A stretch of DNA of 64,000 nucleotides from JARRNE01 sp963824085 (GTDB lineage: Bacteria > Pseudomonadota > Gammaproteobacteria > Chromatiales > Chromatiaceae), in NCBI GenBank assembly GCA_963824085.1, contig CAWGNT010000015.1, positions 434,001 through 498,000 of the forward strand, in the 5' to 3' direction. Position numbers and translations under genes: made by a program. Under the pieces are notes generated by a model. The model was given only the letters and a program-made list of their open reading frames with translations. It did not search any database and was not told the origin of the DNA. Of this stretch, positions 1 through 8,181 are shown piece by piece (positions within the stretch are counted from its first letter, which is position 1; the number at the start of each line of letters is the position of its first letter).

Positions 1-1
1 G

Positions 2-661
2 ATCAACCAGCCCCTCGGCGCGATTCTGAGCAACGCGGATGCCGCCGACCTCCTGCTCGCGTCCGGTGCGGATCGGCGTGACGAACTACGCGCGATTTTG
101 GCCGACATTCGCCAGGACAACTTGCGGGCCAGCGAGGTCATCCGCCGGCTGCGGGCGCTGCTCGCCAAGCAGCCGCTGGACTGCCACCCCTTCGATCTGA
201 ACGATGCTGTCCGCGAGGTGGAGCCCGTGCTGCGCGCCGAAGCGCGGCGCCGCGGGGCGACGCTCGACCTGCGACTTGCCGAGACCGCCGCCATCCTGGT
301 CGGCGATCGAGTCCAGATCCAGCAGGTGCTCCTCAATCTGGCGCTCAACGCCATGGATGCGGCGAATGGCCTGCCCGAGGCGCGACGCGCGGTCGTCGTG
401 TCCGTCGAACGCGACGCGGATCGCCTGGCTCTGGTGGTCCGCGACCGCGGACACGGTATCGCCCCCGAGCATCTGCCGCAGTTGTTCGATTCGTTCTTCA
501 GCACCAAGGCCCGGGGCATGGGACTGGGGCTGTCCATTACCCGCACCCTCGTCGAGGCCCACGGCGGGTGCATCCGGGCCGAATCCGGTCCCGGCGCGGG
601 CGCGGTATTCCGGGTCGAATGGCCAGTGGCCGGCGGCGCGGGCACACTGGAGCCGGCATGA
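2..661 (+). CDS. Sensor histidine kinase, C-terminal part (cut at the window edge)
   Basis: This is the last 219 residues of a transmitter kinase; the reading frame is open to base 2. The visible part begins INQPLGAIL, the tail of an H-box (HEINQPL type), so the phospho-accepting His lies just outside the window. It continues with the N-box (QQVLLNLALNAMDA), the G1 box (VRDRGHGI) and the G2 box (GMGLGLSITRTLVEAHGG) of an HATPase_c domain. The sensor region is not visible. The stop overlaps the start of the response regulator gene by four bases (ATGA), so the two are a cognate, co-translated pair. By family it would autophosphorylate and pass phosphate to that regulator. The signal sensed is unknown. 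Confidence 0.93.
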   Translation: MNQPLGAILSNADAADLLLASGADRRDELRAILADIRQDNLRASEVIRRLRALLAKQPLDCHPFDLNDAVREVEPVLRAEARRRGATLDLRLAETAAILVGDRVQIQQVLLNLALNAMDAANGLPEARRAVVVSVERDADRLALVVRDRGHGIAPEHLPQLFDSFFSTKARGMGLGLSITRTLVEAHGGCIRAESGPGAGAVFRVEWPVAGGAGTLEPA

Positions 662-1278
662 CCACCGCTACACCCCTGATCCACGTCGTCGATGACGACG
701 ACTCACTGCGCACGGCGCTGCTGCGGTTGCTCGACGCGGCCGGCTTCAAAGCGCGCGGCTACGCCTCGGTAGGCGATTTCCTGTTGCAGCCGCCGCCGGA
801 TGGTCCCGGCTGCGTGCTGCTGGATGTGCGGATGCCGGGGCCGTCGGGTCTCGACCTGCAAGCCGCTCTGCGGCGCCAGGGCAGTGCGCTGCCGGTGGTT
901 TTTCTGACCGGCTACGCCGATGTGCTTGCCAGCGTGAAGGCGATGAAGGCCGGGGCGGTGGATTTTCTGACCAAGCCGGTCAAACGCGAGGCCCTGTTCG
1001 AGGCGCTCCAGCGCGCGCTCGCCCGCGACGCGGCCGAGCGTGCGGCCCGCGCGGAAGCGGAGCAATTGCGCGCGGCCTTTGCCGCGCTGACCCCCCGCGA
1101 GCAAGCGGTTTTTGACCGCGTCGTCGCCGGTCAGCTCAACAAACAGATCGCCGATGCGCTGGGAATCGCGGAACGCACCGTCAAGATGCAGCGCGCGCAA
1201 CTGATGGCGAAGCTGGGCGCGAGCTCGGCGGCCGAGCTCGGCCGGTTGGCCGAGCGGCTGCAACACTTGCCCAACTGA
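658..1278 (+). CDS. FixJ/NarL-type response regulator
   Basis: This 206-residue regulator has an N-terminal receiver domain with the acidic pair in HVVDDDDSL, the phospho-acceptor Asp in LLDVRMPGPSG and the conserved Lys in TKPVKRE. A LuxR-type helix-turn-helix follows at about 140-200 (LTPREQAVFDRVVAGQLNKQ, then IAERTVKMQRAQLMAKLGA). I chose the ATG at 658 because it overlaps the kinase stop (ATGA) and gives a normal receiver start; upstream in-frame starts lie inside the kinase gene. By family it is a transcription factor activated by phosphorylation. Its targets cannot be read from the sequence; the sulfatase cluster on the same strand is the nearest candidate, which is only an inference. 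Confidence 0.93.
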   Translation: MTTATPLIHVVDDDDSLRTALLRLLDAAGFKARGYASVGDFLLQPPPDGPGCVLLDVRMPGPSGLDLQAALRRQGSALPVVFLTGYADVLASVKAMKAGAVDFLTKPVKREALFEALQRALARDAAERAARAEAEQLRAAFAALTPREQAVFDRVVAGQLNKQIADALGIAERTVKMQRAQLMAKLGASSAAELGRLAERLQHLPN

Positions 1279-1791
1279 TCCCGTCCGCGTTCGCCATCAC
1301 GCCTACCTTTGCCCTTTCGGGCAAATCCCCTTGCCCCTTCGTCCAATAGTCTTGTTGCCGTTCCGGTGGCACGATAAGGAGAGAGCGGGCGGATTGGTTG
1401 AATGGTCTATTCATCCTCAACCCGGCAGTTGAACCACGAAGCACACGAAGAGCACGAAGGATTTTAATGATATGTGGAGACTTCGGGCTTCACCCTGCGG
1501 GTGCGACAAAGATCAGCCAAACTCATCTCAACGACTCTGTTCTTCTTCGCGTTTCTTCGTGCACTTCGTGGTGAACAGCTCTTTCTAGGTCCATTGGTGA
1601 AGAGCCGGTCGCCTGTCTGGCCAACCCGTTTCGCGGCACCGCATTGCTGGAAGCCATCGACGCCGCGATCACAGCCGCGAAGCCGAGACGAGGGCCCGCT
1701 CTGCTTCAGTTCCCTCGTCTCCAACCCTTACCCCAGCCCCGCCTATGGGCGCCGGATTCTGATACCACTTCTTAACCGGAGGATAGTGCGC
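1279..1791 (+). other. Intergenic region before the sulfatase cluster
   Basis: No gene is supported here. The stretch holds a palindromic element (listed separately) and, at its right end, the ribosome binding site of the LysM-sulfatase gene. The sulfatase frame stays open upstream to 1474, but those residues are encoded by the repeat and do not look like protein. Confidence 0.6.
1428..1576. repeat. Palindromic ACCACGAAG-type element
   Basis: The left arm (gttgaaccacgaagcacacg onward) and the right arm (ending cttcgtgcacttcgtggtgaac) are imperfect inverted repeats of about 30 bases built of ACCACGAAG-like units. They flank roughly 85 bases of unique sequence. The form is that of a small non-coding mobile or palindromic element. 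I see no clear target-site duplication and no second copy in this window. Confidence 0.55.
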
Positions 1792-3747
1792 ATGCGACTC
1801 AACAAACGAAGGCCCGCGAAATTGTCCCTCATGGCGGGGCTCAAAACCGCCGGCTCGATCCTGGCCCTGACGGCCTGTCTGTCCGTCGGCAGCGTCCAAG
1901 CCGCCGACCAGGGACCGCGCCACCACGCCCAGGGCCAATACGACACCGTGACCGGCACCTATGTGGTGGTCGAGGGCGACGACCTGGTCGCGATCAGCGA
2001 GCGCTTCGAGGTCCCGATGAAGGCCCTGAAAGCGAAAAACCAGTTGGCGTCGAACAAGGTTGAGGTCGGCCAGAAGCTGGCCTTGGCTGCCGGCGGCAGC
2101 ACGGCAGGCGCGGCCGATGGCAAGAAGCCCAACATCCTATTCATCATGGGCGACGACATCGGCATCATGAACGTCGGCGCTTACCACCAGGGGGTCATGG
2201 TTGGGGAGACGCCCAACATCGACCGCATCGCGAATGAAGGTGCGAGGTTCATGACCTATTATGCCGAGCAGAGCTGCACGGCCGGCCGCACCGCTTTCTT
2301 CACCGGCATGCATCCCTTGCGGGCGGGCATGGTCATGCCGCAGCTTCCGGGTGCCACCAGTTCGCTGTTGCCGGGCACGCCCGCGCTGGCAAAATTCCTG
2401 CTGGATCTCGGCTACAACACCGGCGAGTTCGGCAAGAACCACCTCGGCGACAAATCGGCCTCACTGCCCACGGCACACGGCTTCCAGGAGTTCTGGGGCT
2501 ACCTGTATCACCTCGACGCCATGCAGGGGGTGAGCTTCCCCGACATCAACAAGACGCCGACCGATCAGGCCGTTGTTCCGCCCTGTAAGAACACCCCGGT
2601 TAAGGGTCTCGCAGAGGTCCCCGGTGCGGTGGATCCGAAGACCGCGCTCTGTATGACCCCACCGCGGCCGGTCATCCACTGTACTTCTTCGGACGGCACG
2701 GAAAAGAACCAGAGCTGCAAGGACGAAGGGCCGCTGACGCTGGAACGTTCGAAGACCGTGGACGAGGAGATATCCGCCCAGGTCATCGACTTCCTCGACC
2801 GCAACGACCCCGAAAAGACCAACAAGCCATTCTTCGTCTGGTATAACCCGGCGCGCATGCACGTCACCACCATGCTTCCGGACAAGTACATGGACATGCT
2901 GGGCCAGAAGGGCGGCAAGGACTGGGGTATCAACGAAGCCGGCATGAAGCAGATGGATGACAACATCGGCTACGTGCTGAAAAAGCTCGAGGATATGGGC
3001 GAGCTCGACAACACCATCGTCGTCTTCACCACCGATAACGGCGCTGAGACGATCACCTACCCGGACGGTGGTGTAACGCCTTTCAGGGGCGGCAAGCTCA
3101 CCACCTGGGAAGGCGGTATGCGGGCTCCGATGGTCGTTCGCTGGCCAGGCCACGTCAAGGCTGGCACGCATCCGGACCAGATATTCTCGTCACTGGACTG
3201 GGTGCCCACCTTCGTCAATATCGCAGGCGGGCCTTCGGGTGATGGACTGAAGAAGCAGATTGAGGCCGGCAAGTATCCCGGCATCGTCAAGACCACGCTG
3301 GACGGCGTCGATCAGCGGGACTATCTCGAAGGCAAGGGCGACTCCGCTCGCGACACGTTCTTCTACTACACCGGTAAAGATCCTTCGGCGGTGCGGTACA
3401 AGAACTGGAAGTTCTACTACACGATGGTTTCTTCCAATGCGACGGAGGCGTTCGGCCCCCCAGTCACCTATCACTGGACCTATGTCAGCAACCTCAAGCG
3501 TGATCCCTTCGAGAGGTCGGTCGCGACGGTTGATGGTACCCTCCTGGGCTACGGCGGCGCACTGGCCGCGCCAAGCACGGCCTATATCTATGACTGGAAC
3601 CTCCTGCCCACCGGGCAGCTGCTGTGGCTGAAGGAACTCGAGACGTACAGAACCTTCCCATCACTGCAGATGCCGGCGAGCTACAACCTGGATCAGGTGA
3701 TCGAGGCGATGCAGAACGCGAAGCACATCAGCCACGCGGGTGAGTAA
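1792..3747 (+). CDS. Exported LysM-domain sulfatase
   Basis: This 651-residue protein has three parts: an export signal at 1-37 (a lipobox-like LTAC ending at Cys29 and an alternative signal peptidase I site after VQA), a LysM repeat at about 55-98 (TYVVVEGDDLVAISERFEVP), and an alkaline-phosphatase-superfamily sulfatase from about 110. The motif CTAGR at Cys162 fits C-x-(P/A)-x-R, the site converted to formylglycine in type I sulfatases. Metal-site residues are seen in IMGDDIG and TTDNGAE. The ATG at 1792 has a GGAGG about eight bases upstream. By family it hydrolyses sulfate esters in the envelope, and LysM would hold it on peptidoglycan. The substrate is unknown, and no formylglycine-generating enzyme lies in the window. 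The next gene carries the same N-terminal module. Confidence 0.9.
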   Translation: MRLNKRRPAKLSLMAGLKTAGSILALTACLSVGSVQAADQGPRHHAQGQYDTVTGTYVVVEGDDLVAISERFEVPMKALKAKNQLASNKVEVGQKLALAAGGSTAGAADGKKPNILFIMGDDIGIMNVGAYHQGVMVGETPNIDRIANEGARFMTYYAEQSCTAGRTAFFTGMHPLRAGMVMPQLPGATSSLLPGTPALAKFLLDLGYNTGEFGKNHLGDKSASLPTAHGFQEFWGYLYHLDAMQGVSFPDINKTPTDQAVVPPCKNTPVKGLAEVPGAVDPKTALCMTPPRPVIHCTSSDGTEKNQSCKDEGPLTLERSKTVDEEISAQVIDFLDRNDPEKTNKPFFVWYNPARMHVTTMLPDKYMDMLGQKGGKDWGINEAGMKQMDDNIGYVLKKLEDMGELDNTIVVFTTDNGAETITYPDGGVTPFRGGKLTTWEGGMRAPMVVRWPGHVKAGTHPDQIFSSLDWVPTFVNIAGGPSGDGLKKQIEAGKYPGIVKTTLDGVDQRDYLEGKGDSARDTFFYYTGKDPSAVRYKNWKFYYTMVSSNATEAFGPPVTYHWTYVSNLKRDPFERSVATVDGTLLGYGGALAAPSTAYIYDWNLLPTGQLLWLKELETYRTFPSLQMPASYNLDQVIEAMQNAKHISHAGE

Positions 3748-4199
3748 CGGCGCGAAGCGCCGATGATGCGATGGACCGGGCGGCTCGCAAAGGCCGCCCG
3801 CATCATCGAGAGGAAAGCTCGTAGGCTGGGTTGAGCTTGCGAAACCCAGCATTTTCGGGGTTTGCAATACCGCCGTTGCTGGGTTTTGTACCTCAACTCA
3901 GCCTACAGCTACAGTGCCGAGGACAGGATATTTAACTCCCGAGTTCCGCGGACAGTAAGCTAAATTCCCGGTCAGTATTTCGTCCGAAGCAGCACGCTGT
4001 GGTCAGTACCGCGCGCGTCGTCATGCCGTGCCTGCCTCACCATGTGACCCCGCGTGGCAATCGGCGCCAGTAAACGTTTTTTGTTGACGAGGATTACGCC
4101 GAGTACCGCCGTCTGCTGGCCGCTGTGCATCGGTATCTTCCCGAATGGGCGGACTTTTTAACCCACGATGGCTTCATTCCATTCAGAAGGGATCCACTG
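3748..4199. other. Gap between LysM-sulfatase and LysM-HAD genes
   Basis: No gene is supported in these 452 bases. They contain the 86-base palindromic repeat listed separately, then unremarkable sequence up to the AAGGGA ribosome binding site of the LysM-HAD gene. Confidence 0.6.
3821..3906. repeat. GTAGGCTGGGTTGAG palindromic element, copy 1 (complete)
   Basis: This 86-base element starts GTAGGCTGGGTTGAGC and ends with the inverted counterpart CTCAACTCAGCCTAC. Each arm also carries the inner pair AAACCCAGCA / TGCTGGGTTT. A nearly identical but right-truncated copy lies at 7401-7477. The two copies bracket the LysM-HAD and second sulfatase genes. It resembles the short dispersed palindromes common in proteobacterial genomes. 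Confidence 0.85.
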
Positions 4200-5522
4200 A
4201 TGAAGAAACCCTCAATCCTGAAACCACCCTTCACCACGAAGCTTAAGGCCGCCTGGTCGGTACTGGCGCTGACCGCCTGTTTGTCCATCGGCAGCGCCCA
4301 GGCCGCCGACCAGGGGTCTCGCCACCACGCCAAGGGCGAATACGACACCGTTACCGCCACCTATGAGGTGGTCGAGGGTGACGAGCTGATTGTGATCGGC
4401 GAACGCTTCCAGGTTCCGCTGGACACCCTGAAGGCGGAGAATAACCTTACCTCGGACGTCATCAAGCCCCGTCAGAAGCTGACCATCACGACGGGCGCGC
4501 CGACTGCCTCAGCCCAGGAGAAACCACGGGAAGCCTCGCCAGAGCAGGTGCAGGCACCGGGGCGCGCCGCCGATGATCCGCTGTCCGCCTGGAACGACGG
4601 GCCGGCGAAGCAGGCGATCGTTGCCTTCGTGAAGGACACCACGACGCAGGGAAGCCCGAAATTCGTGCCGCCGGCAGAGCGCATCGCGACCTTCGACCAG
4701 GATGGCACGCTGTGGGTCGAACACCCGCTGTACTCGTTTGTGATGTACGCGCTGGACAGCATGCCGGCACTGGTCAAAGCCAAGCCAGAAATGGCCAAAG
4801 TCACCCCGTTCTCAACGGTGCTGGAGATACTGAAAGGTGATCGTGCGGCCGTCGCCAAACTGACCCTGCCGGATCTCGAGAAGATCCTTGCAGTCACGTA
4901 CACCGACAGGTCAGTGGATGAGTTCAGCGCTCAAGTGGCGAAGTGGATCGCAACAGCCAAGGACTCGCGCTGGAAGCGGTTGTATACGGTTCTCACCTAC
5001 CTACCGATGCATGAAGTGCTCCAGTACCTGCGCGCCAACGGCTACAAGACCTACATCGTCACCGGTGGAGGCCAGGATTTCGTGCGTGTCTACTCGGAAC
5101 AGACCTACGGCATCCCGCCAGAACAGGTGGTCGGTACCGCTGGCGTGACCAAGTACGAGTACGATAAGGATGGCAAGCCATTCCTGTTCAAGGAGCCGAA
5201 GCTGCTGCTCAACGACAACAATGCCGGCAAGCCCGAGGGCATCCACCTGATGATCGGGCGCCGGCCCTATGCGGCGTTCGGCAACTCCACCGGCGACCGG
5301 CAGATGCTGGAGTACACCCAGGCCGGCGACGGCGCGCGGCTGTCAATGCTGGTGCTGCACGACGATGCGACGCGCGAATACGCCTATGGACCAGCCCAGG
5401 GGCTGCCCGACACCAAGGTCGGCGCCTTCACGCAGGCACTGTACGACGAGGCGAAAAAGGACGGCTGGATCGTCGTCAGCATGAAGAACGACTGGAAGCG
5501 CATCTTCGCGTTCGAGGAGTAG
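4200..5522 (+). CDS. Exported LysM-domain HAD-superfamily phosphatase
   Basis: This 440-residue protein has an export signal at 1-36 (again both a lipobox-like LTAC and an AQA signal peptidase I site), a LysM repeat at about 53-97, a Pro/Ala/Glu-rich linker at about 98-125 and a HAD hydrolase domain from about 135. Motif I is FDQDGTLW (nucleophile Asp166, Asp168), motif II is YIVTGGGQDF, and NSTGDRQML supplies the late acidic motif. The fold matches phosphoserine-phosphatase-like HAD proteins. Residues 20-97 are very similar to the LysM-sulfatase (LTACLSIGSAQAADQG, then YDTVTATY), although the catalytic domains are unrelated. Start: ATG 4200 with AAGGGA upstream. By family it dephosphorylates a small substrate; being envelope-located and paired with sulfatases, it may process a phosphorylated, sulfated compound (inference). 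Confidence 0.87.
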   Translation: MKKPSILKPPFTTKLKAAWSVLALTACLSIGSAQAADQGSRHHAKGEYDTVTATYEVVEGDELIVIGERFQVPLDTLKAENNLTSDVIKPRQKLTITTGAPTASAQEKPREASPEQVQAPGRAADDPLSAWNDGPAKQAIVAFVKDTTTQGSPKFVPPAERIATFDQDGTLWVEHPLYSFVMYALDSMPALVKAKPEMAKVTPFSTVLEILKGDRAAVAKLTLPDLEKILAVTYTDRSVDEFSAQVAKWIATAKDSRWKRLYTVLTYLPMHEVLQYLRANGYKTYIVTGGGQDFVRVYSEQTYGIPPEQVVGTAGVTKYEYDKDGKPFLFKEPKLLLNDNNAGKPEGIHLMIGRRPYAAFGNSTGDRQMLEYTQAGDGARLSMLVLHDDATREYAYGPAQGLPDTKVGAFTQALYDEAKKDGWIVVSMKNDWKRIFAFEE

Positions 5523-5813
5523 CAATGGCCTGTGAAAGGGACGGCTTATCGGCATCTTTTCAAGGGCGGCTCAGGGCCAGTTCTTTTCTTCTTGACCCGA
5601 CGAATCGCTCGAGAGCATCAGATCAGGTACTGCCTGAAACCTCTGGCGTGAATCAGTTCTCCTCGCGCGAGACGCGACTCGCAGTGGGCTCCATTTTAAC
5701 GACTTACCGCCGCGGGAACTGGCGGGGCATCTTGCCCCGCACGGGAAGTGCTTTGATCGGCGTTCCCATGGCGACGGAAAATACTACGAAACAAGAGGCC
5801 ATAGAGAAATAGC

Positions 5814-7370
5814 ATGAAACAGAACAAGAGCATTCGTCACTCCCTTGCGTTGCTGATCGTCTCCGCGGCGCTGCTGGCGACCGCCGTTCCGGCGCAGAGC
5901 GCCGGCAAGAAACCCAACATCCTCATCATCTGGGGCGACGACATCGGTCAGTTCAATGTCAGCGCCTACAACAACGGCATGATGGGCTACAGGACGCCGA
6001 ACATTGACCGTATCGCCCGGGAAGGCGCCCTGTTTACGGACTGGTACGCCCAGCAGAGCTGCACCGCTGGTCGCGCCGCGTTCATCACCGGCCAATCGCC
6101 CATCCGTACCGGCCTGACCAAAGTCGGCCTGCCGGGGTCACCGGAGGGGATGAAAAAGGAAGACCCGACCATTGCCGTACTGCTCAAGGCGCAGGGCTAC
6201 GCGACCGGGCAGTTCGGCAAGAACCACCTGGGCGATCTCGACGATATGCTGCCGACCAACCACGGCTTCGATGAGTTCTATGGCAACCTGTACCACTTGA
6301 ATGCGGAGGAAGAGCCGGAGTATGCCGATTATCCGAAGGATCCGGAGTTCAAGAAGAAGTTCGGCCCGCGCGGCGTCATTCACAGCTACGCCGGCGGCAC
6401 GATCGAAGACACGGGCCCGCTAACCAGGAAGCGCATGGAGACGGTGGACGAGGAAGTCACCAAAGCGGCACTCGGTTTTATGGACAAGGCACACCGAGAC
6501 GGCAAGCCGTTCTTCGTCTGGTGGAACTCCACTCGCATGCACATCTTTACCCACCTGAAGCCTGGGTCCGAGGGCAAGAGCGGCCTCGGAGTCTATGCCG
6601 ACGGGATGGTCGAGCACGACGCCCAAGTCGGCCAGTTGCTCGACAAGCTCAAGGAGTTGGGCATCGAGGACAATACGATTGTCATGTATTCCACCGATAA
6701 CGGTGCCGAGGCATTCACCTGGCCCGATGGCGGCACGACGATGTTTCGCGGTGAGAAGAATACCAACTGGGAAGGCGGCTACCGCGTGCCGACAGCCATC
6801 CGCTGGCCCGGCGTCGTCAAACCCGGCACAGTTATCAATGACATCGCCGCCCATGAGGATATGCTTCCGACTCTACTCGCCGCAGTCGGCGATCCCAGCG
6901 TCAAGGACGACCTATTGAAGGGCATGCAGGTCGGTGACATGACCTACAAGGTCCACCTCGACGGCTATAACCTCCTGCCCGCACTTAAGGGCGAGGGCGA
7001 CTGGCCGCGGCAGGAATTCCTCTACTGGACCGACGACGGCAGTGTCGCCGCCCTGCGCTACGGCAATCTCAAGGTCACCTTCCTGAAGCAGAACGCCCAC
7101 GGCCTGCATGTCTGGTTGCAGCCCTTCGAGGAACTGCGCGCACCCATGGTCACCAACCTACGCATGGACCCGTTCGAGCGCGCCGAGTACGAGGGCATGG
7201 GCTACGACCGCTGGTTTATCGAGCACATGTGGACGATCGCCCCGGCCGCGGCTTATGTCGGCAAATGGCTGCAGAGCTTCCGCGAGTTCCCGCCCCGGCA
7301 GAAGCCCGGGAGCTTCAATCTTGACCGTGTGATGGAGGCAGTAACGACCGGCAACACCGGGACGCAATAA
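5814..7370 (+). CDS. Secreted type I sulfatase without LysM
   Basis: This 518-residue protein has a Sec signal peptide (basic MKQNKSIRHS, then a hydrophobic core, cleavage near AQSA at 30). The sulfatase domain follows directly, with no LysM. The formylglycine motif is CTAGR at Cys83. Metal-site residues lie in IWGDDIGQ and STDNGAEAF, and WPDGG, TMFRGEKNTNWEGG and RWPG match the LysM-sulfatase, so the two catalytic domains are paralogous. Start ATG 5814 has only weak Shine-Dalgarno complementarity (AGAG). A 291-base gap separates it from the HAD gene, so it may have its own promoter. By family it is a periplasmic sulfate-ester hydrolase of unknown substrate. Confidence 0.9.
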   Translation: MKQNKSIRHSLALLIVSAALLATAVPAQSAGKKPNILIIWGDDIGQFNVSAYNNGMMGYRTPNIDRIAREGALFTDWYAQQSCTAGRAAFITGQSPIRTGLTKVGLPGSPEGMKKEDPTIAVLLKAQGYATGQFGKNHLGDLDDMLPTNHGFDEFYGNLYHLNAEEEPEYADYPKDPEFKKKFGPRGVIHSYAGGTIEDTGPLTRKRMETVDEEVTKAALGFMDKAHRDGKPFFVWWNSTRMHIFTHLKPGSEGKSGLGVYADGMVEHDAQVGQLLDKLKELGIEDNTIVMYSTDNGAEAFTWPDGGTTMFRGEKNTNWEGGYRVPTAIRWPGVVKPGTVINDIAAHEDMLPTLLAAVGDPSVKDDLLKGMQVGDMTYKVHLDGYNLLPALKGEGDWPRQEFLYWTDDGSVAALRYGNLKVTFLKQNAHGLHVWLQPFEELRAPMVTNLRMDPFERAEYEGMGYDRWFIEHMWTIAPAAAYVGKWLQSFREFPPRQKPGSFNLDRVMEAVTTGNTGTQ

Positions 7371-7400
7371 CTCAGTGCCGGGCCGGGGCTAGGGTAGCTC

Positions 7401-7477
7401 GTAGGCTGGGTTGAGCTTGCGAAACCCAGCATTTTCGGGGCTTACAATACCGCCGTTGCTGGGTTTCGTACCTCAAC
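7401..7477. repeat. GTAGGCTGGGTTGAG palindromic element, copy 2 (right end lost)
   Basis: This copy is nearly identical to 3821-3906 over 77 bases but stops at CCTCAAC and lacks the final TCAGCCTAC. Its right edge abuts the 3' part of the vapC reading frame, which runs into the repeat, so this element marks the point where the toxin gene was cut. Confidence 0.85.
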
Positions 7478-7752
7478 CGCAGCGAAGAGGTCCAGGACGG
7501 CGCTGACCGCTTGCCGATCTTCGATGGTGATGTGCTCGATGTCGAGCAGCGCAGACAGCACCCGCGCAATGTCCGCCCGTGCCAGCCCGTAGAAGCCGCG
7601 CATCACCCCTCGAATTCCAAGATGACTGTGATCGTGACCATGGATCGCTCGGAAAGGGCGGCGACCGCCGCCGGGCGCTGTCGCACAGCCTGAGCATCGT
7701 CCGGATCGTCGATGAAGAAGCGTGCGAGGACGTTGGTGTCGAGGGACTTCAT
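7478..7752 (-). pseudogene. VapC-like PIN-domain toxin, frameshifted and truncated
   Basis: The minus-strand frame from ATG 7752 begins MKSLDTNVLARFFIDDPDD, the typical start of a VapC PIN ribonuclease with its first catalytic Asp. It meets a TGA at 7605-7603, after 49 codons (ending ILEFEG). The next frame continues in family-like sequence (VMRGFYGLARADIARVLSAL). One missing base between LEFE and VMRGFY explains this: LEFEWVMRGFY is the expected reading. The frame then runs into the repeat ending at 7477 after about 90 codons, whereas VapC is usually about 130 residues, so the later catalytic residues are absent. The start overlaps the antitoxin stop by four bases, as in vapBC operons. The toxin is almost certainly dead. 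Confidence 0.85.
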
Positions 7753-8012
7753 TGAGCAGAGCCACGCTCACGCCCCAGCAGCGTTGCGGGATCGAACTCT
7801 TCCAACCGGCGCGGTGCTCCGCAGGAGGGTGCCTTGATCATCCCGGCAAGGCTCGCGATATCCGTCGGGGGAAGTGTGCGAACGACGCGTAGACGCAGCC
7901 CATCAGGCTCCTCCGAAAGTTCGAGTCGCGCGCCTGCACCCAGCCCGAGCCGCCGACGCAGGTCCGCGGGCAGCGGAACTTGTCCTTCATCAGAGAGGAT
8001 GACCGTGGTCAT
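7749..8012 (-). CDS. VapB/AbrB-type antitoxin, intact
   Basis: This 87-residue protein has the SpoVT/AbrB swapped-hairpin pattern: MTTVILSDEGQVPLPADLRR, then LGLGAGARLELSEEPDG, then LRLRVVR. The C-terminal tail (about 50-87) would be the toxin-binding part. The ATG at 8012 is preferred over an in-frame start at 8033 because GGAG lies eight bases before it and the fold begins there. Its stop overlaps the ruined vapC start (ATGA). By family it binds DNA upstream of its own operon and neutralises a PIN toxin. With vapC broken it is an orphan antitoxin. Confidence 0.85.
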   Translation of the reverse strand: MTTVILSDEGQVPLPADLRRRLGLGAGARLELSEEPDGLRLRVVRTLPPTDIASLAGMIKAPSCGAPRRLEEFDPATLLGRERGSAQ

Positions 8013-8181
8013 GGGGCATTCTCCAAGCATCAAGTGTCGATCGGGAGGCTGGCGGGCCTTTGTTGGTACGTCAAAGTGAGCTGCGGGAGATGTTCGGCAT
8101 CGCCTTTCGGCTGCGGAGGTTGAGCGAGCTTCGGCGCCGAATCTTTTCCATCAAACGGCAAGTGCATGCCGCCGCGCCCGC

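Noticed and set aside
5525..5812. Open frame between the LysM-HAD gene and the second sulfatase
   Set aside because: 95 codons with no family features or signal, ending just before the sulfatase start; it is more likely the leader or promoter region.
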